Source of the DNA: Mesorhizobium sp. LMG 17147
GTDB taxonomy: Bacteria; Pseudomonadota; Alphaproteobacteria; Rhizobiales; Rhizobiaceae
NCBI RefSeq assembly: GCF_024297145.1
Contig: NZ_JANCTC010000012.1
Span: 1 to 64,000 of the forward strand
DNA length: 64,000 nucleotides
Reading direction: 5' to 3'
Shown here: piece after piece, positions 1 through 8,084 of the stretch
Numbering within the stretch: position 1 is the first letter of the stretch
How the letters are laid out: every line of letters starts with the position of its first letter
Made by a program: the position numbers and the translations under genes
Notes under the pieces: model-generated
Database searches by the model: none
Told to the model about the DNA's origin: nothing
The model's input: only the letters and a program-made list of their open reading frames with translations

Positions 1-121
1 CGCGAAGATCATCCGAAAGCGGTCGCGTCATCCGATACTGGCCTCCACTCCAGCCAGCATCTTGAATCACAGAACCGACTGATCGGGAATCCCCTTCGAT
101 TCCGTCAAATCAGGAACCGCT

Positions 122-697
122 CTAGCCGATCCCGTAGACCAGCCTGACGCGGCCGTCCGAAAGCTGCTCCAGTTTGCGCAGTTCGAGCCCACGACGATTT
201 TTCGCCGTCCCAAACAGCGCCTTTCCTTCACCGGCGAGCAGCGGATAGACGATCAGCCTGAGCTCATCGACCAGCCCGGCATCGATAAGGCTCGCGGTAA
301 TTTGGGCGCCGCCCATAAGATAGATGTCTTTGCCGGGCTTCTGTTTCAGCGCAGCGATATCCTCGAAATTCCGCACGAAGCGCGTCTTTGGCCAGGCGGC
401 CGAAGTCATTGTGTTCGACAGCACATAATGCGGGGTCTGCGCGGCGAAGCGGGCCCATTCGAGCTCGGCCGGCTTCGGCAATTTGCCGGTCATCGGCAGG
501 GGCTTGTCGGGCTCGTTCTGGATGGCGCTCCAGTAGCGCTCGTAGCCGGCATACATGACGCTGCCAAGCAGGCAGGCGTCGATTTGCGGCGTCAGGCCAT
601 ATTCGTCCGACCACGCGTCGACCCAATCGGCGTAACCCTCGGGCCCCTCCATCTTGCCGTCGACGGAGATTTTCATTCCAGCGATCAATTTGCGCAT
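122..697 (-). CDS. Dihydrofolate reductase-family protein (RibD C-terminal domain)
   Basis: A 191-residue protein of the DHFR/RibD C-terminal fold, predicted to be a cytoplasmic NAD(P)H-dependent reductase of unknown substrate. It opens with MRKLIAGMKIS, and the C-terminal half has the family motif DIYLMGGAQ followed by LIDAGLVDELRLIVYP. The ATG at 697 is chosen because GGAGGAAG lies just upstream; an in-frame start ten codons earlier is possible. It lies downstream of the ArsR/SRPBCC pair on the same strand, with a gap of about 93 bp, so co-transcription is plausible. These stand-alone proteins are rarely true folate enzymes, so no folate role is claimed. Confidence 0.85.
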   Translation of the reverse strand: MRKLIAGMKISVDGKMEGPEGYADWVDAWSDEYGLTPQIDACLLGSVMYAGYERYWSAIQNEPDKPLPMTGKLPKPAELEWARFAAQTPHYVLSNTMTSAAWPKTRFVRNFEDIAALKQKPGKDIYLMGGAQITASLIDAGLVDELRLIVYPLLAGEGKALFGTAKNRRGLELRKLEQLSDGRVRLVYGIG

Positions 698-790
698 GAC
701 TTCCTCCATCAGGCTTGCGGGATGCAAGCACGTTTCATCGTTGCTTGGTGTTGCTGGCGGCGACCTCAGGGATGGACGCCGCGAGTTACA

Positions 791-1324
791 TCAGGCCGGC
801 AGGCGGCGATCGTATTCTTCCCGCAGGCGGCTCCAGCCGTCCCAGAACGAGGTCGGCGTCTTGCCAGCCAGGCGGGCGGCCAGCAGGTCGAGGTGTATGT
901 GCCAGCCGGCCGTGATGTTGAGCTGGATTGCACGTTCCGGCAGGCGGCGATGGACGACGGTGAGCAGCACATCGCTACCCTTCGCCTCCAGCAAGAAGGA
1001 GACGCCGCCGGTATTTCCCCAGGTGATGGAAAGCTTGCGCGGCGGATCGAGGTCGGTGATCCGGCCCTCCATCCGATGCTCTTCGGGAAAGCCCGCGGGG
1101 CGCTGGCCAGGCGGGTCCGTCAGCTCGTCGTTACGCCAGACCAATTCGAACGAACTGCCCGCCTTCATTTCCATCTGCCCCGCTGCCATCCACTGCCGGC
1201 GCAGGTCACTCTCGGTGAGATAAGCCCAGACGCGCTCGATGGGTCCGGGCAAAAGGCGCTGGATAGTGAACGTGGCGGGCTCGCTTAGCGCGCCATAGGC
1301 GTCGATGCTTCTCATCTGGTTCAT
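791..1324 (-). CDS. SRPBCC (AHSA1-like) family protein
   Basis: A 177-residue START/SRPBCC-fold protein. Family features are the N-terminal TFTIQRLLPGPIERVWAYLT (the first strand and helix that open the hydrophobic cavity) and a conserved C-terminal end, GWHIHLDLLAARLAGK, near residues 140-155. Such proteins bind small hydrophobic ligands and are often encoded with an ArsR-type regulator. Here the ATG overlaps the stop of the upstream arsR-like gene by 4 bp (ATGA), so translation is probably coupled and both are under the same operators. The ligand is unknown. Confidence 0.88.
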   Translation of the reverse strand: MNQMRSIDAYGALSEPATFTIQRLLPGPIERVWAYLTESDLRRQWMAAGQMEMKAGSSFELVWRNDELTDPPGQRPAGFPEEHRMEGRITDLDPPRKLSITWGNTGGVSFLLEAKGSDVLLTVVHRRLPERAIQLNITAGWHIHLDLLAARLAGKTPTSFWDGWSRLREEYDRRLPA

Positions 1325-1710
1325 TGCTCGTCTCCTTCTTTCGGATTGGGCGATTTCCTGGGCTCATCCTGGGCTTTGCGTGCGTCCTCTTCGCGAAGAA
1401 GGCGTTCGAGGACGTCGAGACGACCTGTCCAGAAGCGCTCGTAGAAGCTGAGCCACTGATGGGCGCTGGCCAGCGGTCCGGGGGCTAGTCGGCACAGATG
1501 CGTGCGGCCCCTCACCTCTCGACGAATAAGCCCTGCGTTCTCCAGCGTCTTGATGTGCTTGGAGGCGGCCGCGAGCGACATCGCGAAGGGCTCCGCCAGC
1601 TGGCTTACCGTTTTCTCGCCATCGGCGAGATCGCGAAGCATGTGCCGGCGCGTGGCGTCGCCAAGGGCGTGAAAGACCGCATCCATCTGAGGTGTTTGTA
1701 ATTCAACCAT
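1321..1710 (-). CDS. ArsR-family winged-helix transcriptional regulator
   Basis: About 129 residues with the compact ArsR winged helix. MDAVFHALGDATRRHMLRDL near the start and PFAMSLAAASKHIKTLE, the recognition helix, are typical. I see no CxC-type metal site, so it belongs to the non-metal branch that is commonly paired with SRPBCC proteins. The ATG at 1710 lies inside a perfect palindrome (1701-1720). A TTG at 1746 is in frame but poor, and a later ATG at 1686 is also possible. No Shine-Dalgarno is visible, so a leaderless or nearly leaderless message is plausible. The operators suggest autorepression. Confidence 0.88.
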   Translation of the reverse strand: MVELQTPQMDAVFHALGDATRRHMLRDLADGEKTVSQLAEPFAMSLAAASKHIKTLENAGLIRREVRGRTHLCRLAPGPLASAHQWLSFYERFWTGRLDVLERLLREEDARKAQDEPRKSPNPKEGDEQ

Positions 1711-1760
1711 GTAGTTGAATATAGACGCACGCTTTGAGATAGTCAACCGTTTGGTTGAAT
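1701..1760. promoter_or_regulatory. Two ArsR-type palindromic operators
   Basis: ATTCAAC-N6-GTTGAAT at 1701-1720 has perfect 7-bp arms. AGTCAAC-N6-GTTGAAT at 1741-1760 matches in 6 of 7 arm positions. Their centres are 40 bp apart, close to four helical turns, and they cover the start region of the arsR-like gene. The core CAAC-N6-GTTG is shared. The inference is that the ArsR protein binds both sites and represses its own operon. Confidence 0.7.
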
Positions 1761-1853
1761 AAATTATGTGAAGCGCCGCAGGGCCGTTTGCGCCATCGAG
1801 CGCATCGACGTGACGGGAGATACGGACGGCCCGCGACAGTAAGGGCGAGGCCC

Positions 1854-2525
1854 TTATTTGCCGTTGAGGAAACTGTGGATCGCGGCTTCCAGCTTTTCGA
1901 TAAGCTGAGGGTTGTGGCAGCTGCCAGCCCAGATCAGGGCGTTTAGCCTTATTTCTTTGTTGATAAAGCTCACTTTCCCAGAATCCAGCAGGTATTCCGC
2001 GATCTCGTAGTGCCGCCCTTTGATAGCCTCGATGAGCGCGTTGTTTCTCCCCGTCTTGTCGGTCAGATTTACTTCCGCGCCATTCTCCACGAGCAACTTG
2101 ACGACTTCGAAATGCCCGTTCTTCGCCGCCTCGATAAGAGCCGTTCTACCGTAGTAGTCAGCTCGCGCGTTGATCTCTATTTGGGGGTGTCTCACGAGGC
2201 CTGAGATACACGCGTAATGTCCCTTGGCCGACGCAAGGCTCAAGGGCGTGCTCTTCCACTTGTTTCTGGCATTCACATCGATTTCCGGGTCTTCGATCAG
2301 CACCTCGACCACCGCTGTGCGGTCATTGAGGGCTGAAAGGTGAAGTGCAGACCAGCCGCCGTCGTCCGACTGATTGATGTCGGCGCCAGCCGCCAATTCC
2401 GATCGAACCGCATCCGCATCGCCTTGTTCTGCCGCGACCAGCAGGGGCGACCAGTCTCTTGCTCCTTCGCCTTCCAAGCTGTTGGTCAACGTAGTCGCCT
2501 CCTCGGATAGTCCACAGAATACCAC
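1854..2525 (-). CDS. Ankyrin-repeat protein
   Basis: A 223-residue protein made almost entirely of ankyrin repeats, about five or six. Recognisable units are SPLLVAAEQGDADAVRSEL, SALHLSALNDRTAVVEVLI, TPLSLASAKGHYACISGLV, TALIEAAKNGHFEVVKLLV and NALIEAIKGRHYEIAEYLL. There is no signal peptide or membrane segment, so it is probably a cytoplasmic protein-binding scaffold. The frame opens with GTG at 2525 without an obvious ribosome-binding site, and an internal TTG start a few codons later cannot be excluded. No partner can be named from context. Confidence 0.82.
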   Translation of the reverse strand: MVFCGLSEEATTLTNSLEGEGARDWSPLLVAAEQGDADAVRSELAAGADINQSDDGGWSALHLSALNDRTAVVEVLIEDPEIDVNARNKWKSTPLSLASAKGHYACISGLVRHPQIEINARADYYGRTALIEAAKNGHFEVVKLLVENGAEVNLTDKTGRNNALIEAIKGRHYEIAEYLLDSGKVSFINKEIRLNALIWAGSCHNPQLIEKLEAAIHSFLNGK

Positions 2526-2718
2526 AGAATCCGCGACAGCGGGATCGTCCTGAATGGAGTTCCCTGGACTCCGTGGGTCACAGAGAGCTGTCGGCCCGAA
2601 GCGGAAGATCAGCGCTTCACGTCCGTCTCCTCACATTCTCATGATATCGACTGGCTTTGGCGGCCATCCAGACTAGATAGAGCGTGCGCCGGGCGGAATG
2701 ATGCAGAAGGACCTGAAC

Positions 2719-3573
2719 ATGGCTGAACAGATTACCCTGGATAGACCTGAACAAATCAGATTGAACGACGGCTCCGCCATTCCGCAAATCGGCCTCGGCG
2801 TGTGGCAGGTCGATCCAGCCATCACCGCCAAGGTGGTGCGCTGGGGAATCGAGGCCGGCTACAGGCTGATCGACACCGCCGAAGGCTATCAGAACGAGGA
2901 AGGTGTCGGGCAGGCAATCCGCTCGGCCGGCGTGCCGAGAAGCGAGTTGTTCATCACCTCGAAACTGCGCAACGGCGCGCATCAGCGCGACGCCGCCTTG
3001 CGCGCCTTCGACGGGACGATGAGCAAGCTCGGCATCGAACAGATCGACCTGTTCCTGATCCATTGGCCGGTACCCAGCCAGGACAGATATGTCGAGGCCT
3101 GGAAGACGCTGATCGAACTCAGGCAATCAGGCCGCATCAAGTCGATCGGCGTTTCGAACTTCAACCAGGACCATCTCGAACGGATCATCGGCGAGACCGG
3201 CGTCACGCCGACCGTCAACCAGATCGAGCTCCACCCCCGCTTCCAGCAGCGTGACAAACGTGAATTCCACGACAGGCACAACATCCGCATCGAGAGCTGG
3301 AGCCCGCTGGGCAGCGGCCGGCTGTTGAGCGATCCGACGCTTGAAAGCATCGCCAGGAAACACGGCAAGTCGGTGACGCAGACGATCGTCCGGTTCCATC
3401 TTCAGGAATGCTTGATCGTCATTCCAAAGTCGATCCACCAGGACCGCATCGCCGCCAATTTCGATGTCTTCGATTTCGAGCTGGAAGCGAAGGACCTCGA
3501 GCTAATTCGGGGCATGGATTCGCCCGACGGCCGCACCGGCCCGAACCCCGCTACCGCTGCATTCCTGTTCTGA
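2719..3573 (+). CDS. Aldo/keto reductase
   Basis: A 284-residue TIM-barrel NADPH-dependent aldo/keto reductase of the 2,5-diketo-gluconate reductase type. Family signatures are IPQIGLGVWQV (strand 1), GYRLIDTAEGYQNEEGVG (catalytic Asp and Tyr), FITSKL (catalytic Lys), IDLFLIHWPVP (catalytic His), IKSIGVSNF and VIPKSIHQDRIAANFDVFDF (NADP binding). The whole catalytic set is present. The ATG at 2719 is preferred over one seven codons earlier because AGGA precedes it at good spacing. A palindromic repeat follows the stop. Confidence 0.93.
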   Translation: MAEQITLDRPEQIRLNDGSAIPQIGLGVWQVDPAITAKVVRWGIEAGYRLIDTAEGYQNEEGVGQAIRSAGVPRSELFITSKLRNGAHQRDAALRAFDGTMSKLGIEQIDLFLIHWPVPSQDRYVEAWKTLIELRQSGRIKSIGVSNFNQDHLERIIGETGVTPTVNQIELHPRFQQRDKREFHDRHNIRIESWSPLGSGRLLSDPTLESIARKHGKSVTQTIVRFHLQECLIVIPKSIHQDRIAANFDVFDFELEAKDLELIRGMDSPDGRTGPNPATAAFLF

Positions 3574-3592
3574 GGGCCGACAGTGAAGCTGC

Positions 3593-3648
3593 CGATCTCC
3601 CCCTTGAGGGCCCCTTGAGGGGGAGATGGCCGGCAGGCCAGAGGGGGT
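3593..3648. repeat. Palindromic intergenic repeat, copy 1
   Basis: A C-rich arm GATCTCCCCCTTGAGGG is followed by CCCTTGAGGGGGAGATGG, then a small hairpin core CCGGCAGG and AGAGGGGGT. The same layout recurs twice at 36.5-36.7 kb. This type of short palindromic element is common between genes in Mesorhizobium. It sits between the convergent aldo/keto reductase and the small hypothetical gene, where it could also end transcription. Confidence 0.7.
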
Positions 3649-3688
3649 GCTGTCCCGCCAGCGATCAAAACTACCCTTCCCGCTAGCC

Positions 3689-3994
3689 TCATATCCCCGA
3701 GCCATCCACCAACGGCACATCTTCCCCTTCCCAGGGGCTAGGCATCGATCCCTTGCTCAGATTGGCCGACGGCAGCGGCATCCAGCACTTCAGTTCGGGT
3801 TCGGCATATTCGACGATGCGTCCTGGCGACGAATCGGAAGCGCGCCAGCCTTCGCTGCCGAACTGATCGGCGCGGGCCCAGTAAGCCATGTCGACCTCGG
3901 CCGGACCCTGTTCGGACGGCCGAACCGTGACAAGGATTCTGCTGCCGTCCCTTGGCGCGCTCGACATGTGGCGCCACTGACCGGGCTCGTCCAT
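3689..3994 (-). CDS. Small conserved hypothetical protein
   Basis: A 101-residue soluble protein with W-R-M-S-S-A-P-R-D-G-S-R-I-L-V at the N terminus, then AYWARADQFGSEGWRASDS and ELKCWMPLP. The pattern of Trp residues around a PRDG turn is typical of a small protein family found in rhizobia and phages, function unknown. The start at 3994 has a strong AGGAGG at good spacing. It lies divergently from the Nramp-type gene. Confidence 0.75.
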   Translation of the reverse strand: MDEPGQWRHMSSAPRDGSRILVTVRPSEQGPAEVDMAYWARADQFGSEGWRASDSSPGRIVEYAEPELKCWMPLPSANLSKGSMPSPWEGEDVPLVDGSGI

Positions 3995-4186
3995 TGCGTT
4001 CCTCCTGCGATCTTCGCCTCGAACGGATAGTCGCTTCGCGCTCGGAAGCGGTCAACCCGAACTTTTTTGCCTGAGGCAAAACCCTGCCCCCGCGTCGCGG
4101 AACAAGTCATGGCACGCCGGGTTTGGGCAAGTTGTTGAAGGAAGCAAAATGAGACCAGCGCCCCGACTGATCCTTACCATTGTTGC

Positions 4187-5521
4187 ATGCCAGGCCGCGT
4201 CTTTCGTTCGCAACCCGGTCCGGTCGCAATGAGGCAGGCCGGTTCTGACCATTCCCACCCACCCAAGGAGGGCAAAGGCGGCATAGGCCGAGCGCTCGGC
4301 CTCGGCCTGATAACCGGGGCAGCCGACGACGATTGTTCGGCGATAGGCACCTATGCCAGCGCCGGCGCCCGCTTCGGACCCGACCTGCTCTGGACGGCTC
4401 CGGTGACGTTGCCGATGATGTATGTGGTCGTCTACCTGTCGTCGAAGCTTGGCCAGGTATCCGGGCGCGGATTGTTCCACGTCATCAAGGACTTCTATCC
4501 GAGGTGGCTGCTCTGGTCGGTGCTGTTGGGTGTGCTCGTCGGCAACACCATCGAGGCAGCGGCGGATCTTGGTGGAATGGCGGCCGCGATCAACATGTTC
4601 GTGCCACTTCCCATCCCGCTGACCGTGCTGTTCGTCGCCGCCATCATCTTCGCCCTCCAGGTCTTCGGCTCCTATACTTTGATCCGCAACATCTTTCGGT
4701 GGCTGGCGTTGGCGCTGCTCGCCTATGTCGGTGCCGCCCTTCTGGCCAAGCCGGACGCCGCGGCCGTGCTGCGCGGAACGCTGCTTCCGCGGATCGAATT
4801 CAACCGTGAGTTCCTGTCGATCCTGGTCGCCATCATCGGGACGACGCTGTCCGCCTATCTCTACACGTGGCAGTCCAATGAGGAGGTCGAGGAGGAGATT
4901 GCCCAGGGGCGAACGACGCTCGGGCAAAGGAAGGGCGCTACCGACAGCGAACTCCGTCGCTCTCGCCGGGACATCCTCATCGGCATGATGTTTTCAAATC
5001 TCATCATGTATTTCATCATCCTGTCGACGGGTGCTACGCTCTACAAGACGGGCCACCACGATATCGACACGGCTGCGCAAGCGGCGGAGGCGCTGCGCCC
5101 GCTAGCCGGCCAGGCCGCAAGCGTCCTGTTCGCCGCAGGCGTGATCGGCGTCGGTTTCCTAGCGGTTCCTGTCATGACTACCGGCGCTGCCTATGACGTG
5201 GCACAAGCCATCGGCTGGAAAAACAGCCTGCACGCCCGGGCTCGAGAGGCGCCCAAATTTTATCTCGCCATCGGATTTTTTACGGTGATCGCCGCCGGCC
5301 TCAACTTCCTCGGCTTCAATCCGATGAAGGCGCTGGTCTGGTCCGGCATAGTTCAGGGCTTCTCGACGCCGCCCTTGCTGCTGCTCATCATGCTGATGAC
5401 GAACAGCCGCAGGATCATGGGCAACCAGGTGAACAGCCGCAGCACCAACATACTCGGTTGGGCAACGACCGCCGCCATCTTCTCGGCGACGATCGGCCTG
5501 GTGGCAACCTGGTTCATGTGA
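4187..5521 (+). CDS. Nramp-family transporter with diverged metal-site motif
   Basis: A 444-residue membrane protein with about eleven hydrophobic segments. Family features are GLGLITGAADDD near residues 37-50, NTIEAAADLGGMAAA near 125-140, and the acidic loop after TM6 (SNEEVEEEIAQG). In manganese/iron Nramp proteins TM1 carries DPGN and TM6 carries a Met-Pro-His motif. Here TM1 reads ADDDCS and TM6 reads SAYLYTW, so the substrate may differ from Mn/Fe. This places it with the Nramp-related branch usually annotated only by family name. Several in-frame starts exist; the first ATG is given. Confidence 0.88.
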   Translation: MPGRVFRSQPGPVAMRQAGSDHSHPPKEGKGGIGRALGLGLITGAADDDCSAIGTYASAGARFGPDLLWTAPVTLPMMYVVVYLSSKLGQVSGRGLFHVIKDFYPRWLLWSVLLGVLVGNTIEAAADLGGMAAAINMFVPLPIPLTVLFVAAIIFALQVFGSYTLIRNIFRWLALALLAYVGAALLAKPDAAAVLRGTLLPRIEFNREFLSILVAIIGTTLSAYLYTWQSNEEVEEEIAQGRTTLGQRKGATDSELRRSRRDILIGMMFSNLIMYFIILSTGATLYKTGHHDIDTAAQAAEALRPLAGQAASVLFAAGVIGVGFLAVPVMTTGAAYDVAQAIGWKNSLHARAREAPKFYLAIGFFTVIAAGLNFLGFNPMKALVWSGIVQGFSTPPLLLLIMLMTNSRRIMGNQVNSRSTNILGWATTAAIFSATIGLVATWFM

Positions 5522-5553
5522 TCAGGCAGGACAAAAGGACGCCGCCGGTTGAG

Positions 5554-5763
5554 TTAACCCGTCCCGCTTGCGGATTGTCCCAGCTTTGCCGGTCCTGGAA
5601 ATTCCACTACGTCGCCCATCGGCCGTTTGTATTGCACTGCGACAATTGCATCGATCAGATGATCCACAGCCGCACGAGCCGTGCGGCTCGTCTCGTCCTC
5701 GCCGCTCAAATAATGGCTGGCTCGTTCAAGATGGAGGTGTGCGGCGGCAAAGTCGCTTGTCAT
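5554..5763 (-). CDS. Small conserved hypothetical protein
   Basis: A 69-residue soluble protein starting MTSDFAAAHLHLERASHYL. It has a helical N-terminal half with ETSRTARAAVDHLIDAIV. The ATG at 5763 is preceded by GGGAGAAG at 5 bp, a good ribosome-binding site. It reads towards the end of the Nramp-type gene, from which it is separated by about 30 bp. Function is unknown. Confidence is limited by its length. Confidence 0.55.
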   Translation of the reverse strand: MTSDFAAAHLHLERASHYLSGEDETSRTARAAVDHLIDAIVAVQYKRPMGDVVEFPGPAKLGQSASGTG

Positions 5764-6069
5764 CGGCTTCTCCCTGTTGCCCGCCGGCCGGCAGGATGAC
5801 CGCCGCGATTTACCCAAAAGCAAATATCCACAGCCGGATTTGAATCAAATTGGCTTGATTCACCGCAGCCCGAGGACAAGGTCCTGGCTGGCCTTTGCGT
5901 CGCTGGTCGATGCGCTGCGCCGGCGCAGTACACCGCATTGAATGAACCAACTAGGGGCGGTGTTCCGCAAACTCCGTTCGCTCAATACGCAACCTTTGAA
6001 ATTTTCTCGCTCTTTTAATTCTACAAACTCGCTAGACTTAGCATAGATCATTTTGACAAGGAGCCAGGA
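5764..6069 (+). promoter_or_regulatory. Upstream region of the organosulfur operon
   Basis: About 300 bp with no gene I can support. The AT-rich stretch 5985-6060 just before the FMN reductase gene is the likely promoter of the five-gene operon, and AAGGAG at 6058-6063 is the ribosome-binding site. No clear repressor palindrome was found. Confidence 0.4.
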
Positions 6070-6627
6070 ATGTCGAAAAAGCTCGTGGTGGGGCTGTCGG
6101 GCAATTTGACCCGGCCATCGAAGACCAAGGCGTTCATCAGCCACATTGTCGGGCAGGCCGCCGAAAGCATCAGTGCGGCCTCCGCCGTCTTCGACATCGA
6201 GGATCTCGGCGCGTCCCTGCCGCAGGCAAGGCGCCTCGGCGACCTCGACCCGGCGGCGCGCAACATCGTCGAACGGCTGCTGGGCGCCGACATCCTGGTG
6301 GCCGGCTCGCCGACCTTCAAAGGCAGCTATACCGGGCTTTTCAAGCACTTCTTCGACCTGCTCGACCCGTCATCGCTGAGGGGCAAGCCGGTCATCCTTG
6401 CCGCGACCGGCGGCGGCGAGCGCCATTCGCTGATCGTTGAGCACCAGCTGCGGCCATTGTTCGGCTTCTTCGAGGCGCTGACCGTGCCGACCGCGATCTA
6501 CGCCTCCGACAAGGATTTTGCCAATGGCGTGCTGGTGTCGGAAGCCATCCACGCCCGCGCCCGGCAAGCGGTCGCCGAGGCATGCTGGGTGACCGGGGTG
6601 CCCTACGGCGTCGGCCTTGCCGCCTGA
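6070..6627 (+). CDS. NAD(P)H-dependent FMN reductase (MsuE/SsuE-like)
   Basis: A 185-residue flavodoxin-fold reductase. VVGLSGNLTRPSKT is the FMN phosphate-binding loop, and ADILVAGSPTFKGSYTGLFKHFFDL is the classic flavin reductase motif; it continues with GKPVILAATGGGERHS. It reduces FMN and passes FMNH2 to a two-component monooxygenase. The next gene encodes such a monooxygenase, which begins about 50 bp downstream, so the two probably work together in desulfonation or desulfurisation. It is the first gene of the operon. Confidence 0.93.
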   Translation: MSKKLVVGLSGNLTRPSKTKAFISHIVGQAAESISAASAVFDIEDLGASLPQARRLGDLDPAARNIVERLLGADILVAGSPTFKGSYTGLFKHFFDLLDPSSLRGKPVILAATGGGERHSLIVEHQLRPLFGFFEALTVPTAIYASDKDFANGVLVSEAIHARARQAVAEACWVTGVPYGVGLAA

Positions 6628-6679
6628 ACGCACCACTGACCCGAGATCCACTCCCCGATCCACCCAGGAGCACGCCGCG

Positions 6680-8044
6680 ATGACCAGATCCACCAAATCC
6701 AGGCAAATCAAACTTGGCGCTTTCCTTCCCGGCGGCGGACAGCATATCGCCGCCTGGCGCCATCCCGACGCACCGGCCGACGGCGCCACCAATTTCGAGT
6801 TCCACAAGCAGCTTGCCCTGACCGCCGAGCGCGGCCTGTTCGACGCCTATTTCCTCGCCGACAATCTGACGGTCGGCCTCGGCGCCCGCGAAGGCGGCAA
6901 CGCCAAGATCGCCGGCTTCGAGCCGGTCACGCTGTTTGCAGCGCTGGCGCCGCTCACCACGCATCTCGGCTTCATCGCCACCGCCTCGACCACCTACGAA
7001 GAGCCCTACACGCTCGCCCGCAAATTTGCCTCGCTCGATCATCTGTCGAATGGCCGCGCCGGCTGGAATGTCGTGACCTCGGCCGGCGACGAAACCGCGC
7101 GCAACTTCAATCGCGATACGCAGCCTGCCCACGCCGAGCGCTATGCCCGCGCGCATGAGCACGTCGAGACGGTCAAGGCGCTGTGGGACAGCTGGGAGGA
7201 CGACGCCTTCATCCGGGACAAGAAATCGGGGCGCTTCTACGACAAGGACAAGCTCCACGACATCGGCCACAAGGGCGCGCATTTCAGCGTCAAGGGTCCC
7301 CTCAATGTGCCGCGCCCGGTGCAGGGGCACCCGGTCGTGGTGCAGGCGGGACAATCCGAAGACGGCCGCAAGCTCGCCGCCGCCTCGGCGGAAGTCATCT
7401 TCACCGCTCATCAGAACCTGGCGTCGGCGCAGGAATTCTATCGCGATATCAAGGCCCGCGTGACCGCCGTCGGCCGCGATCCCGAGCAGGTGCTGATCAT
7501 GCCGGGTGTAGCGCCCTTCGTCGGCCGCACCGAAGAAGAAGCGCGCGCCAAATACCAGCAGCTGAACGATCTCATCCTGCCCGAAGACGGCGTCGCCCTG
7601 CTCAACGGGCTGGCCGGCCAGACGCTCGACATCAGGGGCTATCCGCTCGACGGCCCGCTGCCGCCGAGCAAGGAAACTGAAGGCATGAAGAGCCGCCAGG
7701 CGCTGATCCGCCAGATTGCCGACGAGCACAACTTCACCATCCGCCAGCTCTATCAATGGGTGGCGACGGCCCGCGGCCATTACACCGTCATCGGCAGCGC
7801 CACGCAGGTCGCCGATCAGCTAGAGGAATGGTTCGGCAACGAAGCCGCCGACGGCTTCAACATCCTGCCGCCCTGGCTGCCCGGCGGGCTCGACGACTTC
7901 GTCGAGCTGGTGATCCCCGAACTGCAGCGCCGCGGCCTGTTCCGCACCGCCTATGAAGGCAGGACCCTGCGCGAGAACCTCGGCCTCAGGCGGCCGGAAA
8001 ACCCGTGGACCGCCGCCCGCTCGGCCGTGCTGGCCGCCGAATAA
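6680..8044 (+). CDS. LLM-class flavin-dependent monooxygenase (NtaA/SnaA/DszA family)
   Basis: A 454-residue luciferase-fold monooxygenase. Family markers are the opening KLGAFLPGGGQHIAAWR, LFDAYFLADNL, THLGFIATASTTYEEPY, SNGRAGWNVVTS and VVVQAGQSEDGRKLAA. These are typical of the NtaA/SnaA/DszA/NemA branch, which uses FMNH2 and oxygen to cleave C-S or C-N bonds. ATG 6680 is chosen for the CAGGAG ribosome-binding site. With the preceding FMN reductase and the following ABC importer it makes a complete uptake-and-oxidation unit. The exact substrate cannot be read from sequence. Confidence 0.93.
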   Translation: MTRSTKSRQIKLGAFLPGGGQHIAAWRHPDAPADGATNFEFHKQLALTAERGLFDAYFLADNLTVGLGAREGGNAKIAGFEPVTLFAALAPLTTHLGFIATASTTYEEPYTLARKFASLDHLSNGRAGWNVVTSAGDETARNFNRDTQPAHAERYARAHEHVETVKALWDSWEDDAFIRDKKSGRFYDKDKLHDIGHKGAHFSVKGPLNVPRPVQGHPVVVQAGQSEDGRKLAAASAEVIFTAHQNLASAQEFYRDIKARVTAVGRDPEQVLIMPGVAPFVGRTEEEARAKYQQLNDLILPEDGVALLNGLAGQTLDIRGYPLDGPLPPSKETEGMKSRQALIRQIADEHNFTIRQLYQWVATARGHYTVIGSATQVADQLEEWFGNEAADGFNILPPWLPGGLDDFVELVIPELQRRGLFRTAYEGRTLRENLGLRRPENPWTAARSAVLAAE

Positions 8045-8084
8045 TCCTGAGAAGCCCAATACTTTCCAAGCGAGAGGCACGACG

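Noticed and set aside
302..1288. A long plus-strand open frame of 328 codons
   Set aside because: It is antisense to the DHFR-like and SRPBCC genes, which have clear family motifs; its own product has none.
6392..7780. A 462-codon minus-strand frame
   Set aside because: It is the mirror of the monooxygenase gene, produced by high GC at third codon positions. No family features.
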